Shown here: one piece after another, positions 26,650-34,901 of the stretch | Position numbering within the stretch: position 1 is the first letter of the stretch | Layout: every line of letters starts with the position of its first letter | Origin: Paenibacillus dauci | Lineage (GTDB): Bacteria; Bacillota; Bacilli; Paenibacillales; Paenibacillaceae | DNA length: 64,000 nt | NCBI RefSeq assembly: GCF_000971985.1 | Contig: NZ_KQ040799.1 | Location: forward strand, 248,001-312,000 | Reading direction: 5' to 3' | Position numbers and translations under genes: made by a program | Notes under the pieces: model-generated | What the model was told of the DNA's origin: nothing | Databases searched by the model: none | The model's input: the letters and a program-made list of their open reading frames with translations, nothing else

Positions 26650-28962
26650 TTAGCTGGCTGGAATCTCCAATACATCGCCTACCTGCAGACGAGTAGGATC
26701 CGTGATTTTGTTGTATTTGGCAAGTTCCTGCCAAGTCACACCGTATTTGATACTAATGCGATAAAGGTTATCGCCTTTTTGGATCGTGTACGTATCTCCA
26801 TCTGCTACCGGAGCTGGCTTAACCGGCTTCGCTGGCTTGGCAGGAGCAGTAGGTTTGGCTGGTGCTGGTTTGGTCGTTGTTGGTTTGGCTGGTTTCACTG
26901 GTTTTGCCGGTTTGTCCGTGGCAGGCGCCGCTGGCTTGGTACCTGCTGCAGGTGCTGCTGTTTTGGACAGGTCAATCGTATAGTTGGCAAATCCATCTGT
27001 ACCTTCACCTGCATAGGCAATCGGCTCACTCGTGCTGCCTGCAGCCAGAGCTGGTGCTGCTTTCAGCGCATCCTGTGCTTTTGGTGAAGAGGTAAAGGTT
27101 ACTTTGGCACTGCCTTTGACAGGCGCCAGAGACCAGTTATTGTCCGCTGTCGGGTTGATTGTACCGTTCTCGCGGATATAATCGATAATGACCTGACGGT
27201 TCTCATCCGGGGAAGCCAGAACGATACGTTTGCCGTCCGGGTTTGCCAGCTTGGATGAGGAAGCACGGTAGTTATTGGTCGCTACGATAAATTCCTGCTT
27301 TGGATCGATCGGCTTGCCGTTGTACTGCAGATTAACGATACGGTTGGCAGATTCATTAACCACGGTGCCTTTGGCATCGTATTTCTGCGGCTGAGTCACG
27401 TCGATCTGATACGTTACACCATCGATCACGTCAAAGTTATACGTCGGGAAATCCATATTGATCAGTGGCTGATCGCCGGATTTGGATGGATCGATCTGGT
27501 TGAATTGTCCTGCGGACCATTCCAGCCAGTTTTTCACTTCTGCGCCATTTACTTTGACCGCATAGACCGTATTTGGATACACATACAGGTCAGATACGTT
27601 TTTGATAGCAATCGTGCCGGCTGCAATATCGGTGTAATAGTTCGGGCCGGAGCGTCCACCTGCTTTGAATGGGGCACCTGCAGACAGAATAGGCAGTTTC
27701 TCATAATCAGTTCCCTGCAGCTTCTGTTCCAGATACCATTTCTGTGCATTCGTTACGATCTGAATCGATGGATCATCCTGTACCAGTGCAAAGTAGCTAG
27801 TAATACGGGAAGTCGTCTTGCCTACTGGGCCACGTACATATTCCAGTGTCTCTTCGTGCTCATGGTAGACAGCGTCCACAACGCTCTGATCGGCTTCTAC
27901 CAGCGCTTTTTTGGCTTTGGCATCATAGATGGGACGTGCTTCGACTTTGGAGTCGGTCACTTCCCAATCCTCGCCTTTTTGGGTCAGCTGCAGATCAATG
28001 ATTCCGAGATGATCGCCCCAGAATCCAGGCTCTACGGAAGGTACACCATTGATCGTACCTTTTTCCAAATCAACGCCTGTTTTGCCTGCAAAGTCAGCAC
28101 TCGGGAATACTTTGTGCGCATGACCGAACATGATCGCATCAATATCCGGCACCTGGCTCAGATACAGTACGGAATTCTCCATCAGTTCGGTTTGCGGAAT
28201 ATCTTCAAAACCGGAGTGCGGAACAGCGATAATGATATCTGCTCCCTCCGCTTTCATTTGCGGAACGAATTTTTTGGCGGTTTCAATAATATCCTTGGCT
28301 ACTACTTTACCTGCCAGGTTGGCACTATCCCACTGCATGATTTGCGGTGGTACGAAGCCGATCACGCCCACTTTGATCGTATGCTTGGCGCCCTGCTCAT
28401 CGGTTACTTCCTTGTCGAGGATCTTGTAAGGGGTAAAGTAGTTTTTCTCGCCTTTGCCTGTACCATCATCTACATAGATGTTGGCATTAATATAAGGGAA
28501 ATTGGCTCCTTCGATCGCAGTCTTCAGGAAATCGAGACCATAGTTGAACTCATGGTTCCCAAAGTTACCGACATCGTAGCCAAATTGGTTCATAGCTTTG
28601 TATACCGGGTGAACTTCGCCTTCTTTAAGCGGTTTCACTTTGGCGACATAGTCAGCCAGCGGTGTACCCTGAATCAGGTCACCGTTATCCACCAGTACGC
28701 TGTTGGGAGCTTCTGCGCGAGCTGCCCGGATCAGTGTCGCTGTCTTGTCATAACCATACTCATCTGTCGGTTTATCCGAATAGTAATCATAGTTCATAAT
28801 ATTGGTGTGAATATCCGTCGTTTCCATGAGGCGAAGCTTAACAGTTGCACCTGCAGCAGCAGTCGTATCCGCTGCAAATACCGGTACAGCCGTGATGCCA
28901 AACAGCTGCAGCGCTGCAATCGCCGCTACTGTTTTCTTGAGTGTCTTTTTCCCCAGTTTCAA
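26650..28962 (-). CDS. Secreted 2',3'-cyclic-nucleotide phosphodiesterase / 3'-nucleotidase with LysM anchor
   Basis: 770 aa. It starts with TTG (28962) 8 nt after GGGAGGGG. The signal peptide ends near residue 30 (VPVFA). The metallophosphatase domain shows ETTDIHTN with Asp50/His52, VDNGDLIQG, GNFGNHEFN and FGHAHK, the metal ligands of the CpdB/YfkN family; the 5'-nucleotidase C-terminal substrate domain follows (~380-640). A Lys/Pro/Ala-rich linker (~665-720) leads to a C-terminal LysM domain (~722-768), which should hold the enzyme on peptidoglycan. It salvages phosphate and nucleosides from extracellular nucleotides. Monocistronic. Confidence 0.93.
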   Translation of the reverse strand: MKLGKKTLKKTVAAIAALQLFGITAVPVFAADTTAAAGATVKLRLMETTDIHTNIMNYDYYSDKPTDEYGYDKTATLIRAARAEAPNSVLVDNGDLIQGTPLADYVAKVKPLKEGEVHPVYKAMNQFGYDVGNFGNHEFNYGLDFLKTAIEGANFPYINANIYVDDGTGKGEKNYFTPYKILDKEVTDEQGAKHTIKVGVIGFVPPQIMQWDSANLAGKVVAKDIIETAKKFVPQMKAEGADIIIAVPHSGFEDIPQTELMENSVLYLSQVPDIDAIMFGHAHKVFPSADFAGKTGVDLEKGTINGVPSVEPGFWGDHLGIIDLQLTQKGEDWEVTDSKVEARPIYDAKAKKALVEADQSVVDAVYHEHEETLEYVRGPVGKTTSRITSYFALVQDDPSIQIVTNAQKWYLEQKLQGTDYEKLPILSAGAPFKAGGRSGPNYYTDIAAGTIAIKNVSDLYVYPNTVYAVKVNGAEVKNWLEWSAGQFNQIDPSKSGDQPLINMDFPTYNFDVIDGVTYQIDVTQPQKYDAKGTVVNESANRIVNLQYNGKPIDPKQEFIVATNNYRASSSKLANPDGKRIVLASPDENRQVIIDYIRENGTINPTADNNWSLAPVKGSAKVTFTSSPKAQDALKAAPALAAGSTSEPIAYAGEGTDGFANYTIDLSKTAAPAAGTKPAAPATDKPAKPVKPAKPTTTKPAPAKPTAPAKPAKPVKPAPVADGDTYTIQKGDNLYRISIKYGVTWQELAKYNKITDPTRLQVGDVLEIPAS

Positions 28963-29360
28963 AATTAAAACCCCTCCCGAGTATATTCAGCACGTATACG
29001 TTCTCTGATTCATTCAATATAAACGCTTACACTCACCTATGTATAAAAAATATGTAAAGCTGGTATGAAATCTGTATACGGATTTGCGCTACTAGTTACA
29101 TATTACAAAATGAATATAGGAGTGCAGACGCATAAAAGAGCGAAGTATATAGCTGCATGAGAGAATTTTATACTATAGACTGACATATTTGAAGGGATAT
29201 TTGATCCAATTTTTAAATTTTTGTAAAAATAGTTACAAAAAAGACGCATATATTACATATATACGTCAGTTATTTTTGCGGTTTTTTATCCAAATCCAGC
29301 TTTGCCTGGCTGCAGTTTAACTGCTCTTTGTTCCGATAAAGAGGATTTTGTATATCCTTA
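28963..29360. other. Intergenic region upstream of the nucleotidase gene
   Basis: Nearly 400 AT-rich bases. TTTACA-type hexamers occur on the minus strand near 29050, but they do not form a convincing PhoP box. No other feature is supported. Confidence 0.35.
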
Positions 29361-29546
29361 TTAGCTCCAGCCTGTTGCAGTATGGTCACCTTTGCGGTGT
29401 TTATGCTGCAAATAAGAGTCCAGAATTCGATCCAGCTGCTCGGATTGATCGATTACCCGGTGATCACGAATCCCATGCTCTTCGGCCATCTGATTCAGTA
29501 TGCGGCGTTCCTGTTCAATCTGCTGTTCGATCTTTTTCAGGTCCAA
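29361..29546 (-). CDS. Spo0E-family aspartyl-phosphate phosphatase (first copy)
   Basis: 61 aa from TTG 29546, placed 8 nt after AGGAGG (29555-29560); upstream in-frame ATGs lie before that site. The protein is a helical hairpin (DLKKIEQQIEQERRILNQM...) with the family signature region DQSEQLDRILDSYL, where the Ser-x-x-x-Asp positions are kept. Spo0E-like proteins remove phosphate from Spo0A-P and delay sporulation. A second, related gene lies at 59587-59778 with the same start arrangement. Isolated gene. The target response regulator is inferred. Confidence 0.85.
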   Translation of the reverse strand: MDLKKIEQQIEQERRILNQMAEEHGIRDHRVIDQSEQLDRILDSYLQHKHRKGDHTATGWS

Positions 29547-29712
29547 GGAAAGCACCTCCTGTAGATTACCCCTTTCACTTCTCGCCATTACCTTATATTT
29601 GAAATAGATAAAATTTGTAGTAATACATTGTTTATACCCTAAAATCATGCTCTTGATCAAGTTCCTACGGTCCCTATTTTATCCTTTTATTGGAAACAAA
29701 AAATGACAAAAA

Positions 29713-29768
29713 ATCCGGTGTCGAATTCTGTAGTTTGCCTGCGCATTTTACAAAATTCGTCACCGGAT
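29713..29768 (-). terminator. Rho-independent terminator of the PPOX-fold gene
   Basis: Stem ATCCGGTG-T-CGAATT / AATTCG-T-CACCGGAT with one T-T mismatch (29713-29727 with 29754-29768); on the minus strand TTTTTTG follows. Confidence 0.8.
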
Positions 29769-29832
29769 CGTACTACACTATATTGAATTTCCTGTTATAC
29801 GAATCGTTGCCGTATTCGTATCAGAAAGGCTA

Positions 29833-30249
29833 TTAAGCATTCCAGGTCTGTTTTTGACCTTCTTTGTCGGTATATTCAATTGTTTGTGGAGTAATATCCA
29901 GTACTACATAGTCGGGATCATCCGGTCCGGAGAACCAGTTTTTGAATTCATCTTTCCATACACGCTGTTTCAGCTCATCATTGGTCGATACCGCGCAGGT
30001 TGCTTCAATCTCAACCACTTCATTATTGCCGCCTTTTTCGTAACCGAGCAACAGATAGCAATGAGGATTTTGCTCGAGCTCATCCACTTTTTGCGTTTTG
30101 CGGTCTGTCGCCAGATGAATATTCAAACCTTCATTATATACCGCCATATAGCGTACCTTTGGTTTATTATTCTCCACTGTGCCGAATGCACAAAAACGGT
30201 TTTCTTCCAGTGCTTTTACGATAGATTGTTCAACTGATGTTTGACTCAT
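29833..30249 (-). CDS. Pyridoxamine 5'-phosphate oxidase-fold protein (general stress protein 26 type)
   Basis: 138 aa from ATG 30249, 8 nt after GGAAGGAG. The split-barrel flavin-binding fold is shown by FCAFGTVENNKPKVRYMAVY, IHLATDRKTQKVDELEQNPHCYLLLGY and EIEATCAV. Short members (COG3871, B. subtilis YdaG) bind FMN or F420-like cofactors; their reactions are mostly unknown, and true PdxH activity is unlikely at this length. Isolated gene upstream of the divergent thiamine operon; no functional link is evident. Confidence 0.85.
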   Translation of the reverse strand: MSQTSVEQSIVKALEENRFCAFGTVENNKPKVRYMAVYNEGLNIHLATDRKTQKVDELEQNPHCYLLLGYEKGGNNEVVEIEATCAVSTNDELKQRVWKDEFKNWFSGPDDPDYVVLDITPQTIEYTDKEGQKQTWNA

Positions 30250-30419
30250 GATCAAGCTCCTTCCGCAATATGGACTTGGATTATTCAATACACCCTGGAT
30301 AACAGGGCGCTGAATTTTATATAGTACTTAACTTTGAGTGCCTGTATGGATACTTACCCGGTCAGCAGCAAACTGAACCTTCCCCGTACTCCTGCCTGTT
30401 CCCCGGATGCCTCACTTGC

Positions 30420-30448
30420 TGGACAGCAGGCAGGCTCTCGTCTATAAT
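30420..30448 (+). promoter_or_regulatory. Promoter of the thiamine-precursor transport operon
   Basis: TGGACA (30420-30425) and TATAAT (30443-30448) with exact 17-bp spacing, about 30 bp upstream of the riboswitch aptamer. Confidence 0.75.
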
Positions 30449-30473
30449 TACACCTAGAAAAAGCGCATACGAT

Positions 30474-30560
30474 CTGGGGGAGCTGGGCTAGCCGGCTGAG
30501 AGTGTATTCCATCAATACAGACCCTTAATACCTGATCTGGATAATGCCAGCGTAGGAAGC
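30474..30560 (+). ncRNA. TPP riboswitch (THI box)
   Basis: The conserved aptamer parts are present in order: GGGGAGCTGGGCTAGCCGGCTGAGAG (30477-30502, split around the P1/P2 junction), GACCCTTAATACCTGATCTGG, and ATAATGCCAGCGTAGGAAG. CTGAGA and ACCTGATCTGGATAATGCCAGCG are the TPP pyrimidine- and pyrophosphate-binding helices. It controls the downstream thi operon by transcription attenuation (terminator at 30603-30628). Confidence 0.96.
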
Positions 30561-30602
30561 GAATCAAGCATTGTATGTGTTCTCATACGATATGCACCTA
30601 TG

Positions 30603-30628
30603 TCGTCCCGATCCGGGGCGCTTTTTTT
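30603..30628 (+). terminator. Riboswitch expression-platform terminator
   Basis: Stem CGTCCCG / CGGGGCG (one T-G pair) with ATC loop, followed by CTTTTTTT, 43 nt after the aptamer and 28 bp before the first gene. It should form when TPP is bound. Confidence 0.8.
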
Positions 30629-30655
30629 ATATACAGAGGAAGAAGGGGTAGAGAA

Positions 30656-31699
30656 ATGAACAGACACTGGAACAAGCTTCTGCCGCTGCTGGCGGTATGC
30701 CTGCTGCTCATCACTGCAGGATGCGGAGGCAAAGGAAGCAGCAGTCCGGCCGATAACAGCCAGGGAGCCGAAGGAGCAAGCAGTAGCGCCCTCAAGGATG
30801 TACAGGTTGTACTGGACTGGACACCGAACACGAACCATACCGGTCTCTATGTAGCCCAGCAAATGGGTTACTACAAGGATGCCGGGTTAAATGTAGAGAT
30901 TATTACACCGGGACAGGGCGGCGCCGATACAATGGTTGCTTCCGGGAAAGTTCCGTTTGGTATCAGCTATCAGGAAAGTGTTACCCAGGCCCGTGTGCAG
31001 GGTGTACCACTCGTCTCGCTAGCCGCCGTGATTCAGCATAACAGCTCGGGCTTTGCTTCACCGGTAGACCGTAATATCAAGACGCCCAAGGATATGGAAG
31101 GCAAGTCTTACGGAGCCTGGGGCTCACCGGTCGAGGAAGCCGTGATGAAATCAATCATGACAACCGACGGCGGTGATGTCAGCAAGGTCAAAAGTGTGAA
31201 TATCGGAGATGCGGACTTTTTTACAGCGGTCAAGAAAGGCATTGATTTTGCCTGGATCTTCTACGGATGGACCGGGGTCGAAGCCGAGCTGCGCGGGGAA
31301 CCGCTGAACATGATGTATGTAAAAGATTATTCGCCGAATCTGGACTACTATACGCCTGTTATTGTAACTAACGAAAAACAGATCCAGCAGGACCCGGAGC
31401 TGGTGAAGGCCTTTATGTCGGCAACAGCCAAAGGATATGAATATGCCATCGCCAACCCGGACAAAGCCGCTGATATTCTGATCAAGGCTGTACCGGATCT
31501 CGATCCCGAACTGGTCAAAGCAAGCCAGAAGTGGCTGTCTCCCAAATATCAGGACGATGCCAAGCAGTGGGGAATGCAAAAACCGGAAATCTGGTCAGGT
31601 TATGCCGACTGGATGTATGAGCAGGGTCTGCTGGATGCCAAACTGGACGCTTCCAAAGCATTCACCAACGATTATCTGCCGGCTGCCGGTACCAAGTAA
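30656..31699 (+). CDS. thiY: ABC transporter substrate-binding lipoprotein for thiamine precursor (ThiY-like)
   Basis: 347 aa from ATG 30656 behind GAAGGGG. Lipobox LLITAGC ends the signal peptide at about Cys22. The NMT1/THI5 fold follows: LDWTPNTNHTGLYVAQQMGYY at its start and ISYQESVTQARVQGVPLVSLAA, as in proteins binding hydroxymethylpyrimidine-type ligands such as formylaminopyrimidine. Placement directly after a TPP riboswitch and before permease and ATPase genes fixes the role as uptake of a thiamine precursor. Exact ligand (formylaminopyrimidine or HMP) is inferred. Confidence 0.9.
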   Translation: MNRHWNKLLPLLAVCLLLITAGCGGKGSSSPADNSQGAEGASSSALKDVQVVLDWTPNTNHTGLYVAQQMGYYKDAGLNVEIITPGQGGADTMVASGKVPFGISYQESVTQARVQGVPLVSLAAVIQHNSSGFASPVDRNIKTPKDMEGKSYGAWGSPVEEAVMKSIMTTDGGDVSKVKSVNIGDADFFTAVKKGIDFAWIFYGWTGVEAELRGEPLNMMYVKDYSPNLDYYTPVIVTNEKQIQQDPELVKAFMSATAKGYEYAIANPDKAADILIKAVPDLDPELVKASQKWLSPKYQDDAKQWGMQKPEIWSGYADWMYEQGLLDAKLDASKAFTNDYLPAAGTK

Positions 31700-31832
31700 G
31701 CTTCCGAGTTATTCCCGGCGTAACCGATAAATGATCGACAGTTCACTGCTCGTCTTTATGATTCGTACCTGTATTTATTGCGCACAACCGATCCTATTTT
31801 CTACCTAATACATCTATCAGGAGGTTATCACT

Positions 31833-32123
31833 ATGGCTACTACTCTACTGAGCATTCAGGTTATTCCCAAAACACCCAACAATGAAAATTCCTATGATTA
31901 CGTGGATGCCGCTATCGAAGTTATCCAGGCTTCCGGACTGAAATATGAAGTACATCCACTGGAAACGACGCTGGAAGGCGAGCTTCCGCAGCTATTGGAA
32001 GTTGTACAGAAGATGCACGAGGCGCTGGTGGAAAAGGGCAGCCCGAGTATCATTTCCCAGATCAAAATCGCGCATAATCCATCCGGCATCAGCATGGACG
32101 GACTAACGGAGAAATACCGCTAA
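31833..32123 (+). CDS. Thiamine-binding protein, MTH1187/YkoF superfamily
   Basis: 96 aa, the usual length of the MTH1187 (DUF77) family. Typical features are LLSIQVIPKTP at the start, YDYVDAAIEVIQASGLKYEVHPLETTLEGE and HEALVEKGSPSIISQIKI. Members form beta-alpha-beta tetramers that bind thiamine or related pyrimidines and often lie in thi operons. The stop overlaps the permease start (TAATG). AGGAGG lies 7-8 nt before the ATG. It may act as a cytoplasmic sensor, carrier or sequesterer of the imported compound; the function is not settled for the family. Confidence 0.88.
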   Translation: MATTLLSIQVIPKTPNNENSYDYVDAAIEVIQASGLKYEVHPLETTLEGELPQLLEVVQKMHEALVEKGSPSIISQIKIAHNPSGISMDGLTEKYR

Positions 32124-32917
32124 TGTCCATCAGAGCATGGTGGAAAGGCATATGGCCGCCCTTTGGGGCGGTCGTTTTGTTGCTGGTCCTGTGGCAGCTC
32201 GCCACTTCCCTTTTCCAGATTGAAGACTGGATTTTGCCAAGTCCTGCGCGTATCGCCCAGGAAGCAGAGAAAAGTTACACCAGTCTGCTCGGACATACGT
32301 GGGCGACCCTGAAATTGACGCTATCCGGATTTGGCATTGGAGCGGCGACCGGGCTGATCGTTGCCGGTGTGCTGCACTATATTCCTTTTCTGCGCCGGGC
32401 GCTATACCCACTGCTGATTTTGAGTCAAAATATACCGCTGATCGCACTCGGACCGCTGCTGATTATCTGGTTCGGTTTTGGGCTGCTGTCCAAACTGATT
32501 GTGATCGTACTGGTCTGCTTTTTCCCGATCACGGTGGCAGCACTGGGCGGACTCGCCGGCACTGACCGGGTGATGATGAATTATATGCAGATGATCGGAG
32601 CCACGCGTGGACAGATTTTCTGGAAGCTGGAGCTGCCTTACAGTCTGCCTGCTGTCTTCTCGGGACTCAAAATTGCCGCCACCTACAGCATTATGGGTGC
32701 CATTATCGCCGAGTGGATCAGCAGCAGTGAAGGGCTTGGTTATTATATGCTGCTTCAGCAGTCTGCTTTTCGTACCGACCGTATGTTTGTCGCGATTATG
32801 ATTGTGATTGCTTTTAGCCTGATCATGTTCTCGTTGATTGTGCTGCTGGAGAAATGGTGTATACGCTGGCAGAATGACAGTACTGCCCATCCCAAAGGAG
32901 GAATCGACCGTGTCTGA
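32123..32917 (+). CDS. thiX: ABC transporter permease for thiamine precursor (ThiX-like)
   Basis: 264 aa, about six membrane helices, SsuC/TauC-type permease. The cytoplasmic coupling helix motif is GATRGQIFWKLELPYSLPA, followed by VFSGLKIAATYSIMGAIIAEW. It overlaps the preceding gene by one base and the ATPase gene by eight bases, showing tight coupling. It forms the membrane channel with the ThiY-like lipoprotein and the ATPase. Confidence 0.92.
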   Translation: MSIRAWWKGIWPPFGAVVLLLVLWQLATSLFQIEDWILPSPARIAQEAEKSYTSLLGHTWATLKLTLSGFGIGAATGLIVAGVLHYIPFLRRALYPLLILSQNIPLIALGPLLIIWFGFGLLSKLIVIVLVCFFPITVAALGGLAGTDRVMMNYMQMIGATRGQIFWKLELPYSLPAVFSGLKIAATYSIMGAIIAEWISSSEGLGYYMLLQQSAFRTDRMFVAIMIVIAFSLIMFSLIVLLEKWCIRWQNDSTAHPKGGIDRV

Positions 32918-33764
32918 TCCTATTCATCCTGCCGCATCTATCCTGGTTGAACCAGAGGTAGATGCCTCTTCTACTCCTCTCCAGGCAAACGGGAATCCCC
33001 GTCCATTCCTGGAACTGCGCGGTATCAGTAAATCTTTTGCACAGGGCAAGCAGCAGCTGCAGGTCATGGAAAATATATCGTTAACCGTACATGAAGGTGA
33101 ATTTGTATCCGTGATCGGTCCTTCCGGTTCAGGGAAAAGTACCTTGCTGCAGATGATCGGCGGAGTGATGCTGCCGGATCAGGGGGATATTATACTGCAG
33201 AATCAGCGGATTAACGGACTGCAGGGCAAAGCCGGTTATATGCCGCAGCAGCCCGCTCTGCTACCCTGGCGTACGATCGAAAAGAATGTGATCCTCGCCC
33301 GCGAGACTGCCGGTATGCCGCGTCAGGAATCGTTGGCTCTTGCCCGGAACTGGCTGGACAAGGTAGGATTGGGCGGATTCGCTCGTGCCTATCCACGCAC
33401 GCTGTCCGGCGGTATGCAGCAGCGGGTCGCCTTTTTGCGAGCACTGCTCGGACCGCAATCACTGCTTTGTCTGGACGAGCCGTTCAGTGCACTGGATGCT
33501 TTTACCCGTAGCGAGATGCAGGCCTGGCTGCTACGCATCTGGGAAGAGAACCGGCGATCGGTCGTTTTTATTACGCATCATATCGAAGAAGCACTGCTGC
33601 TGTCCGATACGATCTATGTATTATCCAGCCGACCGGCTCATGTCATCCAAAAGGTCCCTGTTCCTTTTCCAAGACCGCGGCGTGAAGAGCTGGTGGATAC
33701 GCCGGAATTCATCGCGCTGCGCAGACAGCTGACCGAAGCGCTGCGAGCGGAGCTGAACGGATGA
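32910..33764 (+). CDS. thiZ: ABC transporter ATP-binding protein for thiamine precursor (ThiZ-like)
   Basis: 284 aa from GTG 32910, 8 nt after AAAGGAGG; the reading frame is open upstream inside thiX but without a ribosome site. Walker A GPSGSGKST (70-78), Q-loop near YMPQQPALLPW, signature LSGGMQQRV, Walker B LLCLDEPFSALD and the switch His in ITHHIEEA are all present. The N-terminal ~30 residues are a Pro/Ala-rich extension not usual in the family. It energises import by ThiX/ThiY. The end overlaps the TatD-family gene (ATGA). Confidence 0.93.
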   Translation: MSDPIHPAASILVEPEVDASSTPLQANGNPRPFLELRGISKSFAQGKQQLQVMENISLTVHEGEFVSVIGPSGSGKSTLLQMIGGVMLPDQGDIILQNQRINGLQGKAGYMPQQPALLPWRTIEKNVILARETAGMPRQESLALARNWLDKVGLGGFARAYPRTLSGGMQQRVAFLRALLGPQSLLCLDEPFSALDAFTRSEMQAWLLRIWEENRRSVVFITHHIEEALLLSDTIYVLSSRPAHVIQKVPVPFPRPRREELVDTPEFIALRRQLTEALRAELNG

Positions 33765-34639
33765 TGAGCGAACCCTATTCCCTGCATTCTTCAGCGTCGT
33801 CTGTCTCTGCTGCTTCGGTATCCAAACTACAGGAAGAATCACCCTTTATCCCGTCTATCGACAGCCATTTTCATCTGGATCAATATGAAGATGATGCTAT
33901 TCGTCAGATGATGCAGAGTCTGCCGGATCATCAGGTCGAATCGGTGATCGCAGTCTCGATGAATAAGGATTCCTGCCAGCGGATCGAGCAGCTGTCCCGG
34001 CAATATCCCGGTCTGGTACACCCTGCTTATGGCTATCATCCCGAGCAGCCTCTTCCTTCCCGGCAGCAGACCAGCGAGCTGCTCGAATGGATAGAATCAC
34101 GGATGAACCAGTTGGTAGCTGTAGGCGAGATCGGACTGCCTTACTATCTGCGCCAGGAGCTGGCTGAGCGTGGAGAGAAACTGGATGAAGCCGGATATAT
34201 TCAGCTGCTGGAACAGTATTTGCAGCTTGCCGCCAAGCATGACAAGCCGGTTATACTCCATGCTGTCTACGAGGATGCCGATACGGTATGCCAATTGCTG
34301 GAGGATTATCGAATCCGGCGGGCACATTTCCACTGGTTCAAGGGTTCCGCAGTAACTGTCGAGCGGATGGCGCGCCAAGGATACCACATTTCGTTCACGC
34401 CGGATATTGTCTATGAGCCGGAAATCCGTGAGCTTGCTGCTGTGTATCCCCGTGAGTTGGTTATGGCGGAGACAGATGGGCCATGGCCTTTTGAAGGTCC
34501 ATTTACCGGGCAGTCCACTCATCCTCGTATGACTGCAGATGTCTGCCGGGAATGGGCTGTAATTCAAGGGCTGAGCGAGTACGAAGCCCGGCAGATTCTG
34601 TATGCCAATACCTGTGCTTTTTATCAACTTAACGGGTGA
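33761..34639 (+). CDS. TatD-family metal-dependent hydrolase in the thi operon
   Basis: 292 aa. TatD-like amidohydrolase fold with metal ligands in order: DSHFHLD (His36, His38), VGEIGLPYY (Glu123), ILHAVYED (His167), RAHFHWF (His189/191) and METD-type AETDGPWPF (Asp239). The first ~28 residues are a Ser/Ala-rich extension. It overlaps the ATPase gene by four bases and is the last gene of the riboswitch-controlled operon. General TatD proteins are DNases or quality-control factors, but here the context points to processing of an imported thiamine breakdown product, for example the deformylation done by YlmB in Bacillus (inference). GLPYY and LHAV differ from classical TatD (GLDY, HSR). Confidence 0.85.
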   Translation: MMSEPYSLHSSASSVSAASVSKLQEESPFIPSIDSHFHLDQYEDDAIRQMMQSLPDHQVESVIAVSMNKDSCQRIEQLSRQYPGLVHPAYGYHPEQPLPSRQQTSELLEWIESRMNQLVAVGEIGLPYYLRQELAERGEKLDEAGYIQLLEQYLQLAAKHDKPVILHAVYEDADTVCQLLEDYRIRRAHFHWFKGSAVTVERMARQGYHISFTPDIVYEPEIRELAAVYPRELVMAETDGPWPFEGPFTGQSTHPRMTADVCREWAVIQGLSEYEARQILYANTCAFYQLNG

Positions 34640-34680
34640 TATGGATTCCTTCTCAATATAGTAGAAAACTTACAATAACA

Positions 34681-34731
34681 AAAAGCCTGATCGGCAGGAA
34701 GGTAATCCTTCTTCAGCCAGATCAGGCTTTT
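34681..34731 (+). terminator. Terminator of the thiamine-precursor operon
   Basis: Stem AAAAGCCTGATC / GATCAGGCTTTT (34681-34692 with 34720-34731) followed by ATTATT; an additional GGAAGG/CCTTCTTC inner pairing extends it. Confidence 0.85.
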
Positions 34732-34901
34732 ATTATTGTATCGGCAGTCATGCGATCAAATCATTAGAGTGTACCGAAGCTTGCGGTACAGTTGACGACA
34801 ACCTGTACTCGCAAATCTTTTACTTATTATTTGACTTGTATCATGTGCTGATAAGAATGAGTATACCTATTAATCACTGCAAATAGCTGAATGAAACGAT
34901 A

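Noticed and set aside
27505-28968. 487-codon open frame antisense to the secreted nucleotidase gene
   Set aside because: Cys- and Arg-rich translation with no family resemblance; the opposite strand encodes a clear enzyme over the full length.
28963-29360. PhoP boxes before the nucleotidase gene
   Set aside because: TTTACA-like hexamers are present, but spacing and number do not fit the direct-repeat pattern.
33761-34639. Housekeeping TatD DNase
   Set aside because: Not excluded, but the operon position after a TPP riboswitch and altered motifs make a thiamine-related role more likely.
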